Of a DNA stretch of 10,539 nucleotides, positions 1 through 6,696 are shown one piece after another. This stretch comes from an uncultured bacterium (GTDB taxonomy: Bacteria > Actinomycetota > Coriobacteriia > Coriobacteriales > Coriobacteriaceae), in contig CAJMPF010000036.1 in NCBI GenBank assembly GCA_905215195.1, positions 1 through 10,539 on the forward strand, read 5' to 3'. A program made the position numbers and the translations under genes. The notes beneath the pieces were generated by a model. The model saw only the letters and a list, made by a program, of their open reading frames with translations. It had not been told where the DNA came from and did no database searches. How positions within the stretch are numbered: position 1 is the first letter of the stretch; each line of letters begins with the position of its first letter.

Positions 1-43
1 AACCCCCTTATCCGCAGCTCCGAAGGAGCAGGATAAGGGGGTT
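1..43 (-). terminator. Hairpin terminator downstream of oppF
   Basis: A perfect 13-bp inverted repeat pairs 1-13 (AACCCCCTTATCC) with 31-43 (GGATAAGGGGGTT). The intervening bases form a second 5-bp stem, 17-21 with 25-29, closed by three bases. The hairpin begins 58 nt past the oppF stop, where a rho-independent terminator for the opp operon would be expected. The T-tract for the minus strand would lie before base 1, outside the window, so termination in that direction cannot be confirmed. Read on the plus strand the hairpin is followed by only TTT, so a bidirectional role shared with a convergent gene to the left is possible. Confidence 0.75.
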
Positions 44-101
44 TCCATGGTCGAGGACGTTCTGAAAACTAAGTCAAGCACGGGCCCGGACAAACAGCTG
101 G

Positions 102-1130
102 CTACAGGTCGATGTGCGATTCCTTGATCGGGAACGGCTCCGCGAAGTGGCAGGCGCAGCAGTGACCCGGTGCGACTTCCTTAAACTCGGGAAGCTTCTC
201 AGAGCAAATACCCTGCGCGATCGGGCAGCGGGTGTGGAAACGGCAACCGGTCGGCGGATCCAACGGTGACGGCGGATCGCCGGCGAGGATGATGCGCTTA
301 CGGGTCTTCTGGATATCCGGATCAGGAACCGGCACGGCAGACAGCAGCGACTGCGTGTACGGATGGTGGGGCTCGCTGTAGAGCGTCTTCCAGTCCGAAA
401 CCTCAACCATCTTACCCAGATACATAACGGCAACGCGATCGGAAATGTGCTGCACGACGGACAGGTCGTGAGCGATAAACAGATACGCGGTACCGAACTT
501 GTCCTGCAGTTCCTTGAGCAGGTTCAGAACCTGGGCCTGAATGGACACATCCAGAGCGGAAACCGGCTCGTCGCAGATAATCAGCTTGGGCTTCAGAGCA
601 AACGCGCGGGCAATGCCGACACGCTGACGCTGACCGCCGGAGAACTCATGAGGATAGCGGTTGATGTGCTCGGGGTTCAGTCCGACAACGTCGAGAAGCT
701 CGCGGACACGCTCAATGCGCTCCTCCTTGGTGCCCACGCCGTGAATGGTCATGGGCTCGGAGACGATCTCGCCGATGGTCATGCGGGGATTCAGTGAAGC
801 ATAAGGATCCTGGAAGATAAACTGCATCTCGCGACGCATGTCCTTGATCTCATGCTTGCTCATCTCGGCAACATCTTTACCCTGGAAGAACACCTTACCG
901 GCGGTCGGCTTGGTCAGGCGCATGATGGTACGGCCCGTGGTGGACTTACCGCAACCAGACTCGCCAACCAGACCGAAGGTCTCACCAGGATAAATCTCAA
1001 AAGAGATGTCATTTACAGCAGAGACGACACGCTTGGAGAAGCGCTTGGCGAACATGCCGGACTCAGCGGGGAACTCCTTAGAGAGGTGCTCGACCTTCAG
1101 CAGCGGAGTACGCTCGTTGGTATCTGCCAT
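102..1130 (-). CDS. oppF: Oligopeptide ABC transporter ATP-binding protein OppF
   Basis: This is a 342-residue cytoplasmic ATPase that pairs with OppD to drive peptide import through OppBC. All ABC motifs are present: Walker A GESGCGKST (56-64), Q-loop Q107, signature SGGQRQR (164-170), Walker B ending in D187-E188, SALD (191-194) and the switch histidine H221. The oligopeptide-family C-terminal extension contains HHPYT (255-259) and cysteines C296, C302, C309 and C327, with the same CX5CX6CX17C spacing as in OppD. This spacing resembles the [4Fe-4S] site described for a DppD-type subunit. The frame stays open further upstream, but MADTNERT is chosen as the start because GGGAGG lies 9 nt before it and the oppD stop overlaps it by one base (TAATG). 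DppF is the main alternative name; the oppABCDF context favours OppF. Confidence 0.95.
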   Translation of the reverse strand: MADTNERTPLLKVEHLSKEFPAESGMFAKRFSKRVVSAVNDISFEIYPGETFGLVGESGCGKSTTGRTIMRLTKPTAGKVFFQGKDVAEMSKHEIKDMRREMQFIFQDPYASLNPRMTIGEIVSEPMTIHGVGTKEERIERVRELLDVVGLNPEHINRYPHEFSGGQRQRVGIARAFALKPKLIICDEPVSALDVSIQAQVLNLLKELQDKFGTAYLFIAHDLSVVQHISDRVAVMYLGKMVEVSDWKTLYSEPHHPYTQSLLSAVPVPDPDIQKTRKRIILAGDPPSPLDPPTGCRFHTRCPIAQGICSEKLPEFKEVAPGHCCACHFAEPFPIKESHIDL

Positions 1131-2221
1131 TACGCCTCGCCTCCCTTCTTGGAATCCTTGCGCGTACGGGACGTCACAGGAGCGTTCTTGAGGAACTCGG
1201 GGGCGCCAGCGTAGTGGCACGCAGAATAGTGACCAGACTCGGTAACAAAACGCTCGGGGCGCTGCTTGCGGCACTTATCCGTCGCATAGGGGCAGCGAGG
1301 AGAGAACACGCAGCCCTCGGGCAGGTTCATGAGCGAAGGCGGGTTGCCATGAATCGGCGTAAGCGGCTTCTTCTCATCGATGGCCTGCTCCGGGATGGAG
1401 CGGATAAGGCCCCAGGTGTAGGGGTGGCGGCTCTCGTAGAAGATTTCCTCAGCAGTACCGAACTCGACGGGACGACCGGCGTACATAACCATGATCTTGT
1501 CGGCCATATCAGCGACAACGCCCAGGTCATGGGTGATCATGATGATGGCGTTGCCGTTCTTCTCCTGCATTTCCTGCATAAGCTCAATAATCTGAGCCTG
1601 AATAGTAACGTCCAGAGCCGTCGTGGGCTCGTCGGCAATCAGGATATCGGGATCGCAGGCAAGAGCCATAGCGATCATGACACGCTGACGCATACCGCCC
1701 GAGAACTGGTGCGGATACTCATTGACGCGCTTCTCGGGCTCGGGGATACCCACGAGGTCCAAAAGCTCGGTAGCGCGCTTGAGCGCCTCCTGCTTGGAGT
1801 AGCCACAGTGCAGACGAAGGCCCTCGCCCACCTGCTTACCGATCTTATAGACCGGGTTCAAGGAGGTCATAGGATCCTGGAAGATCATCGCGATGTCGTT
1901 ACCGCGAATGTGCTGCATCTCTTCCTCGGTCATTTCGAGGATAGAACGACCGCGATAGCGAACGTCGCCGCCCTCGATCTTTCCCGGAGGCATCGAGATG
2001 AGGCCCATGATGGTCATGGCGGTCACGGACTTACCGGAACCGGACTCACCGACGACACCCAGGGTCTCGCCGCGATCGAGCGTGTAGGAGACACCGTCGA
2101 CAGCGCGAACAACGCCATCCTCGGTGTGGAAATACATCTTAAGGTCATCGACCTCGAGCAGATGCTGGCCCTCGGGAACCGGCTGGTCCTTCAGGTCCAC
2201 ATAGTTCTTGTTCTTCTTCAT
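1130..2221 (-). CDS. oppD: Oligopeptide ABC transporter ATP-binding protein OppD
   Basis: This 363-residue cytoplasmic ATPase is the partner of OppF in the peptide importer. Visible motifs are Walker A GESGSGKS (58-65), Q115 in the Q-loop, signature SGGMRQR (174-180), Walker B ILIADEP (193-199), TALD (201-204) and H231. The C-terminal oligopeptide-family domain has RHPYT (265-269) and cysteines C304, C310, C317 and C335 (CX5CX6CX17C), which may bind an iron-sulphur cluster. The SGGMRQR form of the signature and the first position in the ATPase pair are typical of OppD/DppD, whereas OppF has SGGQRQR. The start lies 2 nt past the oppC stop (TAAGGATG) and the stop overlaps oppF by one base, so translation is probably coupled along the operon. 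The lysine-rich tail (355-360) is unremarkable. Confidence 0.95.
   Translation of the reverse strand: MKKNKNYVDLKDQPVPEGQHLLEVDDLKMYFHTEDGVVRAVDGVSYTLDRGETLGVVGESGSGKSVTAMTIMGLISMPPGKIEGGDVRYRGRSILEMTEEEMQHIRGNDIAMIFQDPMTSLNPVYKIGKQVGEGLRLHCGYSKQEALKRATELLDLVGIPEPEKRVNEYPHQFSGGMRQRVMIAMALACDPDILIADEPTTALDVTIQAQIIELMQEMQEKNGNAIIMITHDLGVVADMADKIMVMYAGRPVEFGTAEEIFYESRHPYTWGLIRSIPEQAIDEKKPLTPIHGNPPSLMNLPEGCVFSPRCPYATDKCRKQRPERFVTESGHYSACHYAGAPEFLKNAPVTSRTRKDSKKGGEA
1140..1145 (-). promoter_or_regulatory. Ribosome binding site deciding the oppF start
   Basis: GGGAGG lies 9 nt upstream of the ATG at 1130-1128, inside the last codons of oppD. It supports the internal MADTN start over the upstream in-frame start at 1274, which would overlap oppD by 145 nt and add a tail unlike any OppF family member. 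Confidence 0.8.
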
Positions 2222-2223
2222 CC

Positions 2224-3159
2224 TTATGCGTCCTTCATCTTGACGTCGAGGGCGTCGCGCAGACCGTCACCCAGCAGGGTGAAGGCGAGCACCGTCGAAA
2301 GAATTGCCAGACCGGGCATGATCATCATCCAGGGAGCAGTCAGAAGATACTGCTGACCGTCCTGAATCATGGAGCCCCACGAAGGCGTAGGCGGAATAAC
2401 GCCCATGCCGAGGAAGGACAGAGCGGACTCGGTCAGAATGGCGCCACCAATGTTCATGGTTGCGTAAACCACGATGGAAGCGACGGAGTTCGGGAAGATG
2501 TGACGCACGACGATACGAGCATCAGATGCACCCATCGCGCGCGCAGCGTCAACATAGTCGTTTTCCTTGACCGTCAAGATTGCAGAGCGGAAGACGCGCG
2601 CAATCGAAGGCCAGCCGAGAATGCCGATGGCAAAAAAGACGTTCTGAAGACCACGGCCGATAACGGCGATCATGGCGACAACGAAAAGCACGTACGGGAA
2701 CGCCAAGAAAATATCCGCACAGCGCATGATGATCGTATCCCAGATGCCGCCGTAGAAACCGGCCAGAGCACCCATGACCAGACCAATCACCGTGGAGATC
2801 GCAGTGGCCATAATGCCGACGGACAGCGAAACACGTGCACCGTAGATAACGCGAACGAGAATGTCACGACCAAGGGCGTCGGTGCCAAACGGGTGCTCTG
2901 CACACGGAGCCATCAGCGACGTCTGGGCCATGGTGGTCGAGTCGGAAGCCGTCGGCGAACCGAGCCAGGGCTTAGCCCACAGATCTGCGGTCAGGGCAAC
3001 CACAACGACGATGATGATCCAGCAGACACCGATAACGGCGAGCTTGTTCTTACGAAGACGCTTAAAAGCGTCGCCCCACAGCGTGCGGGACTTGGCGGGA
3101 GCAGATGCGGCCTTGGTGGCGGTAGCCTGCTCCTGAGACTGAGAATCAGTTTCCTGCAT
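2224..3159 (-). CDS. oppC: Oligopeptide ABC transporter permease OppC
   Basis: A 311-residue inner-membrane permease that forms the transport channel with OppB. A Gln/Ala-rich cytoplasmic tail (about 1-36) precedes the first membrane helix (about 40-60), which is the OppC_N-type arrangement separating OppC from OppB. The family block HPFGTDALGRDIL (89-101) follows, then five more hydrophobic segments. The EAA loop that docks onto the ATPases is at about 201-224 (DYVDAARAMGA, then IFPN), and LSFLGMGVIPPTPSWG (247-262) is typical of OppC/DppC. Length is normal for the family. The start is supported by an AGGGAGGT ribosome site about 8 nt upstream. It follows oppB by 14 nt and precedes oppD by 2 nt. 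Confidence 0.95.
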   Translation of the reverse strand: MQETDSQSQEQATATKAASAPAKSRTLWGDAFKRLRKNKLAVIGVCWIIIVVVVALTADLWAKPWLGSPTASDSTTMAQTSLMAPCAEHPFGTDALGRDILVRVIYGARVSLSVGIMATAISTVIGLVMGALAGFYGGIWDTIIMRCADIFLAFPYVLFVVAMIAVIGRGLQNVFFAIGILGWPSIARVFRSAILTVKENDYVDAARAMGASDARIVVRHIFPNSVASIVVYATMNIGGAILTESALSFLGMGVIPPTPSWGSMIQDGQQYLLTAPWMMIMPGLAILSTVLAFTLLGDGLRDALDVKMKDA

Positions 3160-3173
3160 GAGACGTACCTCCC

Positions 3174-4211
3174 TTAGGCCTTATCCGACGGACCGCCAAG
3201 GCGGATGCGCGGGTCGAGGAATGCATAGCTAATGTCGACGAGCAGGTTGATCACCATGACGACGACGACGATGAGCGTAACGCCGCCCATAACGATGGGC
3301 CAGTCACGCATGCTAATGGCGCGATAGACCTCATAGCCGATACCGGGCCAGTTGAAGACCGTCTCGGTTAGGATGGCGCCCGAAAGCATGCCGCCAAAGT
3401 CGACACCAATATAGGTAACGACGGGGATGAGTGCATTCTTAAGCGCATGCTTGATGATGATCGCGCGATTGGAGAGACCCTTGGCTTTTGCCGTACGAAT
3501 GTAATCCTGGTTCATGACGTCAAGCAGCTGCGAGCGCATAATGCGGGCAGCATAAGCGGTCGAAACCGAAGCCAGCGTAATGGTCGGAAGCACATAGTGC
3601 ATCCAATCCTGATACTGAGAGCTGGCACCGCCGGCACCCGAGATCGGCATGGAGAATGCACCGCCCGTGGCGTCCTTGAGAATGACGCCAAAGAACAGTT
3701 GCAGCAACATACCGAGCCAGAAGGCCGGGACGGCAACGAGGATCGACGTGGTGAGCGTTACCAAAATATCCCAGAAGGAATAACGCTTTACCGCCGAAAT
3801 GATACCCGCACCGATACCCATGATTGCCTCGAGCACGATGGCGCACGCGGCAAGTTTGACCGTATACGGATACTTCTGGGCAAAGATTTCCGTAACCGGC
3901 AGCTTGCGCTGATACGAATTGCCCAGATCGCCATGAAGCAGGCCGTTCATGTAATACAAGTAACGGTCCACGAGCGACGTTTGAACGGGGTCGCCGTTCT
4001 CGTCAAGGATCGCGTTGCCGTCCTCGTCCGTCTGGACCAGGTGATAGCGAACGCGAAGCTGAAGCTCCACCTCGGGGGACAGAGCCTTGTCTCCACCGAT
4101 CAGCTTGATCGGATCTCCCGGCACGATATTCTGGAGGGCGAACAAAATCAGCGTAACGCCCAAAAACACCGGGATGAACTGAAGCACACGTTTAACGATG
4201 TACTTACCCAT
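3174..4211 (-). CDS. oppB: Oligopeptide ABC transporter permease OppB
   Basis: A 345-residue inner-membrane permease, partner of OppC. It starts with the family pattern YIVKRVLQFIPVFLGVTLI (4-22, first helix), followed by VPGDP (30-34). A block at about 91-99 (LLHGDLGNS) comes before the second helix. The EAA loop is at about 236-260 (DYIRTAKAKGLSNRAIIIKHALKN), and TETVFNWPGIG (282-292) and the DPRIRLG tail are diagnostic for OppB/DppB. Between the first and second helices, on the side predicted to face outward, residues 62-77 form an acidic tandem repeat insert (DEDGNAIL, DENGDPVQ) that I would not expect in textbook OppB. The start has AGGGGAG a few bases upstream. It is the first gene after the structured oppA-oppB spacer, and oppC follows 14 nt later. 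Confidence 0.95.
   Translation of the reverse strand: MGKYIVKRVLQFIPVFLGVTLILFALQNIVPGDPIKLIGGDKALSPEVELQLRVRYHLVQTDEDGNAILDENGDPVQTSLVDRYLYYMNGLLHGDLGNSYQRKLPVTEIFAQKYPYTVKLAACAIVLEAIMGIGAGIISAVKRYSFWDILVTLTTSILVAVPAFWLGMLLQLFFGVILKDATGGAFSMPISGAGGASSQYQDWMHYVLPTITLASVSTAYAARIMRSQLLDVMNQDYIRTAKAKGLSNRAIIIKHALKNALIPVVTYIGVDFGGMLSGAILTETVFNWPGIGYEVYRAISMRDWPIVMGGVTLIVVVVMVINLLVDISYAFLDPRIRLGGPSDKA
3981..4028 (-). repeat. 24-nt tandem repeat inside oppB (acidic insert)
   Basis: Two adjacent 8-codon units encode DEDGNAIL (residues 62-69) and DENGDPVQ (70-77). The first 15 nt of the two units match at 13 positions, so the insert probably arose by short tandem duplication that kept frame. Asp/Asn/Gly-rich units of this kind often form a beta-hairpin or turn. 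The position is the external loop after helix 1. Confidence 0.7.
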
Positions 4212-4367
4212 ACCACTCCCCTATCTAGGGATTAACCTAAATGGGATGCCGATCGCCAGACCGGCATCCCAAAATTACCATCAGCCAGTTTACCCCAGGT
4301 TAGGGAGAACTGTATGTTTCCCATGAGGTCTACGTAAATACTTGACCCTCACGGAAGCTGCAAACTC
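4212..4367 (-). other. oppA-oppB intergenic spacer with three possible stem-loops
   Basis: This 156-nt gap holds no gene. In transcript order it contains an imperfect stem 4351-4344 with 4330-4324 (TGAGGGTC / GACCTCA, one bulge), an imperfect stem 4312-4308 with 4290-4286 (CAGTT / AACTG, with an inner CCC/GGG pairing), and a perfect 9-bp stem at 4270-4243. No convincing promoter was found: the best pair, TTGCAG and TATTTA spaced 17 nt, matches consensus at only 3 of 6 positions each. The layout suits partial termination or mRNA stabilisation that yields more OppA than OppBCDF. Confidence 0.5.
4243..4270 (-). terminator. Stem-loop between oppA and oppB, possible leaky terminator
   Basis: A perfect 9-bp stem pairs GGGATGCCG with CGGCATCCC around a 10-base loop. 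On the transcribed strand it is followed only by ATTTAGG, a poor T-tract, so it probably attenuates or protects the 3' end of the oppA message rather than stopping transcription fully. It sits 31 nt before the oppB start. Confidence 0.55.
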
Positions 4368-6044
4368 TTAGGCGAGCTCAGCGGTACCCAGATCGGCGTG
4401 CTTCTGCGGATCGACATAGAGGTGCTTGATGCGATCGGAGCCGGCGATGGTGTGCGTGTAGAACATCACCGGGATGACCGGGCAGTCGGCAGCGACCATT
4501 GCATCGGCCTCCTGCATCTTAGCGACGCGCTCTTCGTCGTCAACCGTGGTACGGGCCTCATCGACCTTGGCGTCGAACTCGGGGTTGTTGTAACCAGAGC
4601 GGTTGTCGCCACCGAGGGAGTCGGAGTGGAACAGCGGATACAGGAAGTTGTCCATGATCGGGTAGTCAGCAATCCAACCCAGACGACCGAACTGATAGTT
4701 AAAGTTCTGGTACTGCTCGAGCAGGGCAGACCACTCAGGGGTATCGGAGACAGCGGTAACGCCAACCTTGGCGAGGTCGCCGATGATGGACTCCATGATC
4801 TCCTTGTGGCCACCGTCCTGGTTGTAGGAAAGGGTCACGTTAATGCCACGATCGCCGTTAGCGCCAGCGGGAGCAACCTTGTCGAGGTACTCGTTAGCCT
4901 TGTCGACGTCGTAGGCGCAGAACTCCCATGCGCCCTCCTTGTAGCCATCGATGCCCGGAGGAACAATGCCGTCGGCGGGGGTACGGGTACCCTTGAAGAT
5001 GGTCTTGCAGATGGCCTCACGGTTAATGGCCAGGGAGATACCCCTGCGCAGGTCTGCGTTGTTGAACGGCTCGGCCGTGGTGTTGCAGGTCAGATAGTAC
5101 GTGGAAGGCTCGGCGCCGAGCAGCATGCGCTCGCCGTCGCCCATGGTGTAGCCGTCCTTGGACACGCCGCGATCCTTCTTGGCGGCGTCGATCTGAGCGA
5201 CGGGAACGTCGCAGACATCGAGGTTACCGGCCTGGAACTCCTTGTAAGCGGTCTCCATGTCCTTGATTACCTGGAAGTGGATGCCATCGATCTTGGCCTT
5301 GTCGCCATAGTAATCGTCGAACTTCTTGAGGTTGATCTCCTGACCATCCTCCCACTTGCCGTCCATCATGAACGGGCCGTTACCAACCGGTGCAAGATAG
5401 AAGCTCTTGGCATCGGACTCGGCGCACTCGGGAACCGGGGCCAGAGCCGGGTGAGAGGCAACGAAGGGGAAGTCGGCGTAAGCGGAAGACAGCTTGACGA
5501 CGAGGGTCTCATCGTCGGGGCAGGTAACACCGCTGAGCTCGGTGGCGTTACCTGCAAGCAGGTCGTCATAGCCCTCGACCATGGAAAGGTGATAGGAGAC
5601 CTCGGAAGGGCCATACTCGGTAGCGATGGCCGACTTGGTGTTGACCAGACGCTCCCAACCGAGCTTGAAGGACTTGGAGGTAACGTCGTCACCGTTGTGG
5701 AACTTGGCCTTCTTGATCTTGAAGGTAAACTCGGTGGCGTCGTCGTTGGCCTTAAAGGACTCGCAAGCCAGCGGAACGATCTCGCCCTTCTCGGCGTCGT
5801 AAGAGGTCAGAGCGTCAAAGAGCTGGTACTCGACCTGAGTGCCCTGGTCCTCCTGGACATTGTAGGGGTCGATGCAGACCGGGTTGTTGATGTAGAAGTT
5901 CAGCGTCGAACCGGACTCAGAACCGGAAGCGTCGCCGCCCTTCTTGCCACATGCGGCAAGAAAAGCCATGGAGCTCGCAGCGAGGGTGCCGCCAACAAAG
6001 GCGCGACGACCCATAACGGGCTGGTGGAACATAGAATCAGCCAT
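4368..6044 (-). CDS. oppA: Oligopeptide-binding lipoprotein OppA (SBP family 5)
   Basis: A 558-residue extracytoplasmic solute-binding protein that captures peptides for OppBCDF. The N-terminus has a signal peptide with a twin-arginine-like GRRAFVGG (12-19), a short hydrophobic stretch and a lipobox LAAC (29-32), so mature OppA should be lipid-anchored at C32. A Gly/Ser-rich linker (36-46) follows. The SBP_bac_5 fold is recognised from LFDALTSYD (75-83), EFTFKIKKAKFHNGDDVTS (105-123), RRGISLAINREAI (333-345), GW/ADYP (456-462) and the C-terminal CPVIPVMFY (521-529). Length is typical. The mature part has nine further cysteines (57, 94, 175, 207, 278, 320, 346, 376, 521), many for a secreted binding protein. 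The start has a strong AAGGAGG 5 nt upstream; an out-of-frame ATG at 6049 is too close to that site to be used. Peptide length preference cannot be read from the sequence. Confidence 0.93.
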   Translation of the reverse strand: MADSMFHQPVMGRRAFVGGTLAASSMAFLAACGKKGGDASGSESGSTLNFYINNPVCIDPYNVQEDQGTQVEYQLFDALTSYDAEKGEIVPLACESFKANDDATEFTFKIKKAKFHNGDDVTSKSFKLGWERLVNTKSAIATEYGPSEVSYHLSMVEGYDDLLAGNATELSGVTCPDDETLVVKLSSAYADFPFVASHPALAPVPECAESDAKSFYLAPVGNGPFMMDGKWEDGQEINLKKFDDYYGDKAKIDGIHFQVIKDMETAYKEFQAGNLDVCDVPVAQIDAAKKDRGVSKDGYTMGDGERMLLGAEPSTYYLTCNTTAEPFNNADLRRGISLAINREAICKTIFKGTRTPADGIVPPGIDGYKEGAWEFCAYDVDKANEYLDKVAPAGANGDRGINVTLSYNQDGGHKEIMESIIGDLAKVGVTAVSDTPEWSALLEQYQNFNYQFGRLGWIADYPIMDNFLYPLFHSDSLGGDNRSGYNNPEFDAKVDEARTTVDDEERVAKMQEADAMVAADCPVIPVMFYTHTIAGSDRIKHLYVDPQKHADLGTAELA

Positions 6045-6280
6045 GCCATCCTCCTTATGAGATAGGACAAAGAAATGTTCAGTCGGACATATGTCGAGAC
6101 AATCCGATCCGAACCATCAAAACGCCGCCCGCTGCTATGGCTGGTTATGCACAACGGACCAACGTTTCGCAATACAGTAGCGCATTTTATGCACGATTTG
6201 GGGCTAATTCCGGTTAACGGTCGAGAATTTCTTTAGTTGGGCGAAGTATGTGGGGATATTTTGACTCTGTTACAAATATG
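6045..6280 (-). promoter_or_regulatory. oppA upstream region with inverted and direct repeats
   Basis: No gene is seen here on either strand. Candidate regulatory marks are a 10-bp palindrome GACATATGTC (6086-6095), an imperfect palindrome GTTATGCACAAC (6144-6155), a direct repeat TTATGCAC at 6145-6152 and 6187-6194 (42 bp apart), a small inverted repeat GCATTTTATGC (6182-6192), and TTACA-N4-TGTAA (6270-6283) next to the secG terminator. No regulator can be named from these. Confidence 0.4.
6144..6172 (-). promoter_or_regulatory. Candidate sigma70-type promoter for oppA
   Basis: On the minus strand TTGCGA (6172-6167, 4 of 6 matches) and CATAAC (6149-6144, 4 of 6) are spaced by 17 nt. Transcription would begin near 6137, giving a leader of about 90 nt. 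An alternative -10 TAAAAT (6189-6184, 5 of 6) has no matching -35. The terminator after secG makes a promoter somewhere in this gap necessary. Confidence 0.4.
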
Positions 6281-6312
6281 TAAACAAAAAGGGTCCCGCA
6301 CCTGCGAGACCC
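6281..6312 (-). terminator. Rho-independent terminator of secG
   Basis: On the minus strand GGGTCTCGC (6312-6304) pairs with GCGGGACCC (6299-6291), a 9-bp stem with one G-U pair around AGGT, followed directly by TTTTTGTTTA. It begins 25 nt past the secG stop and separates secG from the oppA unit. Confidence 0.9.
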
Positions 6313-6337
6313 ATTGCAATCGTATATACGCCGATGC

Positions 6338-6592
6338 TTAGTAGCCGACGATACCCTGCGGGAAAAAGAACATGCACAGGACGACGCACACGGCAAAAAC
6401 AACGGCCATAATTACCGTCAGGCGATCAAGGTTCTGCTCCATGACGCCCGTGGCAGAGCTGGAGTTATACAGCGAGCTAGCGATCATATCCGAAACGCCG
6501 GTGCCCTTACCGGAATGCATCAGGACGAGAATCGTCAGCGCCACGGCAGAGACAGCCCAAACGACAAACAGAAGAATCTGGAACGGACCCAT
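6338..6592 (-). CDS. secG: Protein-export membrane protein SecG
   Basis: An 84-residue membrane protein, the small non-essential subunit of the SecYEG translocon, which helps SecA-driven protein export. It has two hydrophobic helices (about 5-25 and 58-77) joined by a loop with the family signature LVLMHSGKGTGVSD (22-35), where many homologues read QxGKGxG. The short C-terminal tail ends IVGY. Length is normal for SecG. The ribosome site AAGGAG is 8 nt upstream of the ATG. In actinobacteria secG commonly follows tpiA; here gpmI and a strong terminator come between, so secG is probably transcribed alone. It would serve export of Sec-dependent proteins in general and has no direct metabolic link to its neighbours. 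Confidence 0.9.
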   Translation of the reverse strand: MGPFQILLFVVWAVSAVALTILVLMHSGKGTGVSDMIASSLYNSSSATGVMEQNLDRLTVIMAVVFAVCVVLCMFFFPQGIVGY

Positions 6593-6628
6593 AGATAAGC
6601 TCCTTAATAGAACAGTTCAAACCCCAGT

Positions 6629-6637
6629 ACTGTACCA
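6629..6637 (-). promoter_or_regulatory. Candidate extended -10 promoter for secG
   Basis: The minus strand reads TGG followed by TACAGT (4 of 6 against TATAAT with an upstream TG), about 36 nt before the secG start. No good -35 box is seen. A promoter is expected because the gpmI terminator lies just upstream. The short palindrome CAGTACTG (6626-6633) overlaps it. Confidence 0.3.
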
Positions 6638-6696
6638 CAATCCCCCGCTCTCCCCTACCTGCCACTCAAGGACGGGGTGGAAATGGCAGAAATACC

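Noticed and set aside
1131..1274. A longer N-terminus for OppF
   Set aside because: The extra 48 residues overlap oppD and resemble no OppF; GGGAGG and the TAATG junction mark the start at 1130.
4335..4363. A promoter for oppB (TTGCAG, 17 nt, TATTTA, minus strand)
   Set aside because: Each hexamer matches at only 3 of 6 positions, no better than chance in a gap this size.
4398..6065. A 555-codon plus-strand frame opposite oppA, with similar ones at 9018-10343 and 1214-2356
   Set aside because: Each mirrors a well-supported minus-strand gene, has no ribosome site or recognisable domain, and shows the same antisense composition.
6261..6266. TTGACT on the plus strand as a -35 box
   Set aside because: No -10 box is found at the right distance, and no plus-strand gene follows; secG and gpmI lie there on the other strand.
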